From the NCBI GenBank assembly GCA_000955875.1, contig JYOE01000014.1, positions 155,328 through 219,327 of the forward strand: a stretch of 64,000 nt of DNA, given 5' to 3'. Shown here in pieces: positions 61,473 through 64,000 of this stretch; position 1 is the first letter of the stretch, and each line of letters begins with the position of its first letter. The notes under the pieces are model-generated. The model was given only the letters and a program-made list of their open reading frames with translations, searched no databases and had not been told where the DNA came from. Source of the stretch: Terrabacter sp. 28 (GTDB lineage Bacteria; Actinomycetota; Actinomycetes; Actinomycetales; Dermatophilaceae). The translations under genes and the position numbers were made by a program.

Positions 61473-62663
61473 TCAGCGGTGGCCGGCGCGCAGCACGAGC
61501 TCCAGCTCGAACCGGACCTCGGGGTCCTCCAACGCGTCGCCGAAGAGCTCCTTGAGCTGGGCAACCCGGTAGCCCACGGTCTGCTGGTGCACGAAGAGCT
61601 CCTCCGCGATCGGCGCCCGCTGGCCCTGGTGGCGCAGCCACGCCAGCAGCGTCTCGGTCAGGCGCTCGCGCACGGCCGGTCGCAGCCCGTCGAGGGGGGC
61701 GAGACGGGTGCGGGCGAGGTCCTGGGTGGCGAGCGGCTCGGCGTGCACGACGAGCTCCGCAAGGTGGTCCTCGACCCAGACCGGGGCCGTGTCGCGCACG
61801 GGCTGGTCGGGACCGGGGGCGAGACCGTGGGCACCTGCCGACGCCGCCAGGTGCAGCGACTCGCTCGCCTGTTGCCACGGACGAGCCGGCCCGACGATCG
61901 CACGGCGCCCACGCAGCGCCCGCTCGAGGTCGCGCCGGCGCGGCTTGCGGCTGACGAAGGGAAAGACGACGACGACGTCGGTGCCGCGCTCGGCAGCGAG
62001 CCCGTCAGGGCCCAGCGCAGCCCGCAGGCCGTCGACGTGCGGGAACGGCACGAGCGCCACGACGACGACGTCGGGCAGGGTCCAGCCGACAGCGGCAGCG
62101 AGGCGCCCCACCCCGCCATCGCTCGAGTCCCCGCGCAGGATCATCTCGAGCAGCTCACCCCGCAGCCGCAGCTGCTCGCCCGCGCGCTCGGACTGCTCCT
62201 GCGCATAGCCCTGGGCGCTCGCGGCCGACAGCTCGTCGATGTAGGCGAAGAGCGACTCACCCAGCGCGAGCAGCGTCTCGGGAGGCAGCTGCGACACGTC
62301 GATGGTGCGCGAGATCGCGCGGAAGGTGACGCGCGCGCCGTAGCGGTAGGCCGCGAGCAGCGACTCGAGGCTGCGACCCGAGCGCACCTCGCCGCGGCCG
62401 AGGCTCTCGTAGACCCACTTGCCGTCCTCGGAGAGGGCGGGCAGGTGGGTGCCGGGCAGGTCGAGGAAGCGGTTGAGCGCGACGGTCACACCCTGCCGGA
62501 CGCCCTGGCCGAAGCGTCCCTCCATGGGCATCGCGTAGACCGGGACGTCACGGGGTATGCCCTCGATGATCGCCTCGACGATGTCACCCACGACGGGACG
62601 CAGTACTGTGCTGACTTCGGCCGGAAGAAACAACCACGGCGGATCAGAAGTGGTCTGCGCCAC
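61473..62663 (-). CDS. PucR-family transcription regulator
   Basis: The 396-residue protein has a C-terminal helix-turn-helix of PucR/CdaR type (LFVHQQTVGYRVAQLKELFG). The N-terminal half has a helical signal domain (LLAAYRYGARVTFRAISRTI), and a GGDEF-like middle segment. GTG at 62663 is preferred, as AGGAGG lies 8 nt upstream; a GTG at 62672 overlaps that site. It is divergent from the ferredoxin-reductase gene. The palindrome at 62681-62695 is between them. In related genomes a PucR-type regulator accompanies the desaturase redox pair. Confidence 0.85.
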   Translation of the reverse strand: MAQTTSDPPWLFLPAEVSTVLRPVVGDIVEAIIEGIPRDVPVYAMPMEGRFGQGVRQGVTVALNRFLDLPGTHLPALSEDGKWVYESLGRGEVRSGRSLESLLAAYRYGARVTFRAISRTIDVSQLPPETLLALGESLFAYIDELSAASAQGYAQEQSERAGEQLRLRGELLEMILRGDSSDGGVGRLAAAVGWTLPDVVVVALVPFPHVDGLRAALGPDGLAAERGTDVVVVFPFVSRKPRRRDLERALRGRRAIVGPARPWQQASESLHLAASAGAHGLAPGPDQPVRDTAPVWVEDHLAELVVHAEPLATQDLARTRLAPLDGLRPAVRERLTETLLAWLRHQGQRAPIAEELFVHQQTVGYRVAQLKELFGDALEDPEVRFELELVLRAGHR

Positions 62664-62680
62664 TGACTCCACCTCCTATT

Positions 62681-62695
62681 TGTTGCCTCGCAACA
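62681..62695. promoter_or_regulatory. Candidate operator between PucR and reductase genes
   Basis: TGTTGC (62681-62686) and GCAACA (62690-62695) form a perfect 6-bp inverted repeat with a CTC centre, in the AT-rich divergent region, a good candidate site for the PucR-like regulator. Confidence 0.6.
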
Positions 62696-62762
62696 GTTTC
62701 TCACTTCAAACCCTACGCGTCGCCGCAAGACAGGGAAGGGGTCGGAGCGCGACCATGGAGGT

Positions 62763-63833
62763 ATGGCCCAGATCAGAGCTCTCCGGCGTGTGGCGTCGAT
62801 CCTGACGACCCCTCTCGCGCCCGAGGACGTCATCGGGCTCTTCAACCCCCTGTCCTCCTCCCGTCAGCTGCGCGGCGTCGTCACCAAGGTGACCCGCGAG
62901 ACGCCCGAGTCGACGACGATCCACTTCCGCCCCGGACGCGGCTGGAACCCACATGCCGCCGGCCAGTGGGCGCGCATCGGCGTGGAGATCGACGGCGTGC
63001 GGCAGTGGCGCAGCTACTCGCTGTCGGCAGCCGTCGGCCACGACCCCGCCATCACGGTCACCGCCATCGGCTTCGTCTCGACCGCCCTGGCCCGCAACAC
63101 CAAGGTCGGCGACATCCTCTTCCTCGACACCCCGCAGGGCGACTTCGTGCTCCCCGAGCACCCGCGCCCGCTGCTCATGCTCACCGCCGGCAGCGGGCTC
63201 ACCCCGGTGATGTCGATGATCCGCACCCTGGTCCCGCGTCGCCCGGACGCCGACGTCGTGCTCGTCCACTCGGCGCGCACCCGCGAGGACGCCCTCTTCC
63301 ACGACGAGCTGCTCGAGCTCGCCGACCAGTTCCCGGGCCTTCGGGTCGAGCACTGGTACACCCGCGAGCAGGGCGGCCGCCGCCTCGACCTCTCCACCGT
63401 CACCGACCTCGAGACGCTGTGTCCCGACTGGCGCGACCGGGCGGCATACGCCTGCGGCCCCACCGACTTCCTCGACGCGGCCAGCGAGCTGTGGCTGCGC
63501 GACGGGGACGACGAGGCGCACACGAACCTCACCATCGAGCGTTTCGCGCCCGTCCTGCTGGAGGGATCCGGCGGGGAGGGCGGCCTCGTGACGTTCGAGA
63601 AGTCCGACAAGGAAGTGGAGGTGGGCGGCGACGTCCCCCTCCTCGAGGCCGGCGAGAACTGCGGAGTGGTCATGCCGAGCGGGTGCCGTATGGGCATCTG
63701 CCGCAGCTGCCTCACGCCGCTCGTCGCCGGCAAGGTCCGCGACCTGCGCACCGGTGAGGTGCACGGCGACGAGGGTGAGCTCATCCAAACCTGCGTCAAC
63801 GCGGCCGCCGGACCCGTCCACCTGGACATCTGA
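62763..63833 (+). CDS. Ferredoxin reductase with FAD, NAD and 2Fe-2S domains
   Basis: The 356-residue protein has an FAD-binding domain (RSYSLSAAV), NAD(P)-binding (LLMLTAGSGLTPVMSMIR), and a C-terminal plant-type 2Fe-2S cluster with Cys in CGVVMPSGCRMGICRSC and LIQTCVNAA. It passes electrons from NADPH to an oxygenase or desaturase. The next gene probably encodes a fatty-acid desaturase, matching the Rv3230c-Rv3229c (DesA3) pair of mycobacteria. Divergent PucR-family regulator shares its promoter region. Confidence 0.92.
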   Translation: MAQIRALRRVASILTTPLAPEDVIGLFNPLSSSRQLRGVVTKVTRETPESTTIHFRPGRGWNPHAAGQWARIGVEIDGVRQWRSYSLSAAVGHDPAITVTAIGFVSTALARNTKVGDILFLDTPQGDFVLPEHPRPLLMLTAGSGLTPVMSMIRTLVPRRPDADVVLVHSARTREDALFHDELLELADQFPGLRVEHWYTREQGGRRLDLSTVTDLETLCPDWRDRAAYACGPTDFLDAASELWLRDGDDEAHTNLTIERFAPVLLEGSGGEGGLVTFEKSDKEVEVGGDVPLLEAGENCGVVMPSGCRMGICRSCLTPLVAGKVRDLRTGEVHGDEGELIQTCVNAAAGPVHLDI

Positions 63834-63845
63834 GAAGGGAAACCC

Positions 63846-64000
63846 ATGACCGCCACCATGAACCGACCGACCACAGCGCCCACCGGCGCGCGTGTCGCCG
63901 TCGACGGCGCCACCACGACGATCCGGCCCAGGAAGCCGATCCTCGCGTCGTCCGGCGGCCCCACGAAGCGTCCCGCCGCCGCGGCGCACCTGTCCGATGC
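63846..64000 (+). CDS. N-terminus of probable fatty-acid desaturase (partial)
   Basis: Only the first 51 codons are in the window. AGAAGGGAAA precedes the ATG at 63846. The peptide (TATMNRPTTAPTGARVAVDG, then PRKPILASSGGPTKR) is a disordered extension followed by AAHLSDA, which resembles the start of actinobacterial acyl-CoA desaturases. The identification rests mainly on the neighbouring reductase, and the 12-nt gap implies an operon. Confidence 0.6.
   Translation, partial: MTATMNRPTTAPTGARVAVDGATTTIRPRKPILASSGGPTKRPAAAAHLSD

Overview
The window is a gene-dense stretch of an actinobacterial chromosome with very high GC content, about 70 percent or more. Codon third positions are almost all G or C, start codons are often GTG, and many genes appear leaderless: a TAnnnT-type -10 box lies 6-7 nt before the start codon. 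The organism makes mycothiol (mshA, mshD, mscR), has the carD-ispD-ispF-cysS-rlmB neighbourhood, an atypical GlnR, SenX3-RegX3 and an HBHA-like protein beside its XRE partner. Together these point to the Actinomycetes, most probably Micrococcales of the Intrasporangiaceae type. The genus is inference.

Layout. 1-9578: start of a probable thiol-disulfide membrane protein, then rlmB, cysS, a two-TM protein, an MBL hydrolase coupled to mscR, ispF, an SDR, ispD, carD and a divergent LpqE-like lipoprotein. 9638-12801: regX3, senX3 and phoU. 12822-24671: a DUF559/AbiEi-like gene between two near-identical hairpins, gpmA, ybjN-like, mshA, a methyltransferase, a MEDS-HATPase regulator, a cupin, dtd, an asparaginase, the HBHA/XRE pair, a BKACE enzyme and a YgfZ-type protein. 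24721-27488: nitrobindin-like, DsrE-like, a membrane protein, MoaD-like and glnR. 27566-33885: 5'-nucleotidase, mshD, ppk1 and mutT1. 34141-39865: pstSCAB, pit and its DUF47 partner. 40013-44674: a SigB/F-type sigma factor, a PEBP protein and several unknown small or membrane proteins. 44655-50758: a Sfp-type phosphopantetheinyl transferase facing a two-gene operon for a Pls-like synthetase and an M1 peptidase. 51003-55728: tRNA-Lys, phosphoketolase, CsbD, a CDF transporter and a first O6-alkylguanine transferase. 55813-58975: an ECF sigma factor, a second alkyltransferase, a Nudix protein, and a SigE-family sigma factor with a putative anti-sigma factor. 59025-64000: PHP protein, tRNA-Glu, tRNA-Asp, a 2-hydroxyacid dehydrogenase, a PucR regulator, a ferredoxin reductase and the start of a probable fatty-acid desaturase.

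Two physiological themes connect distant genes. The first is phosphate: SenX3-RegX3-PhoU, PstSCAB, Pit, Ppk1 and a secreted nucleotidase all lie in the window. Phased 11-bp PHO-box-like repeats (GTTCACC type) sit in front of pstS, ppk1 and in the senX3-phoU gap. The second is mycothiol: MshA and MshD make it, and MscR uses it.

Two items stand out. One is a candidate non-alpha poly-amino-acid locus. Its synthetase has an adenylation domain, a carrier domain, six membrane helices and hexapeptide-like modules, the layout of epsilon-poly-lysine synthetase. The gene is split by an apparent single-base frameshift in a G5 tract and is translationally coupled to an M1 peptidase. The other is the non-palindromic octamer GTATGCCG (CGGCATAC on the other strand), seen about 40 times in 64 kb. 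It occurs in both orientations, in genes and between them, and in more than one reading frame, far above what base composition predicts.
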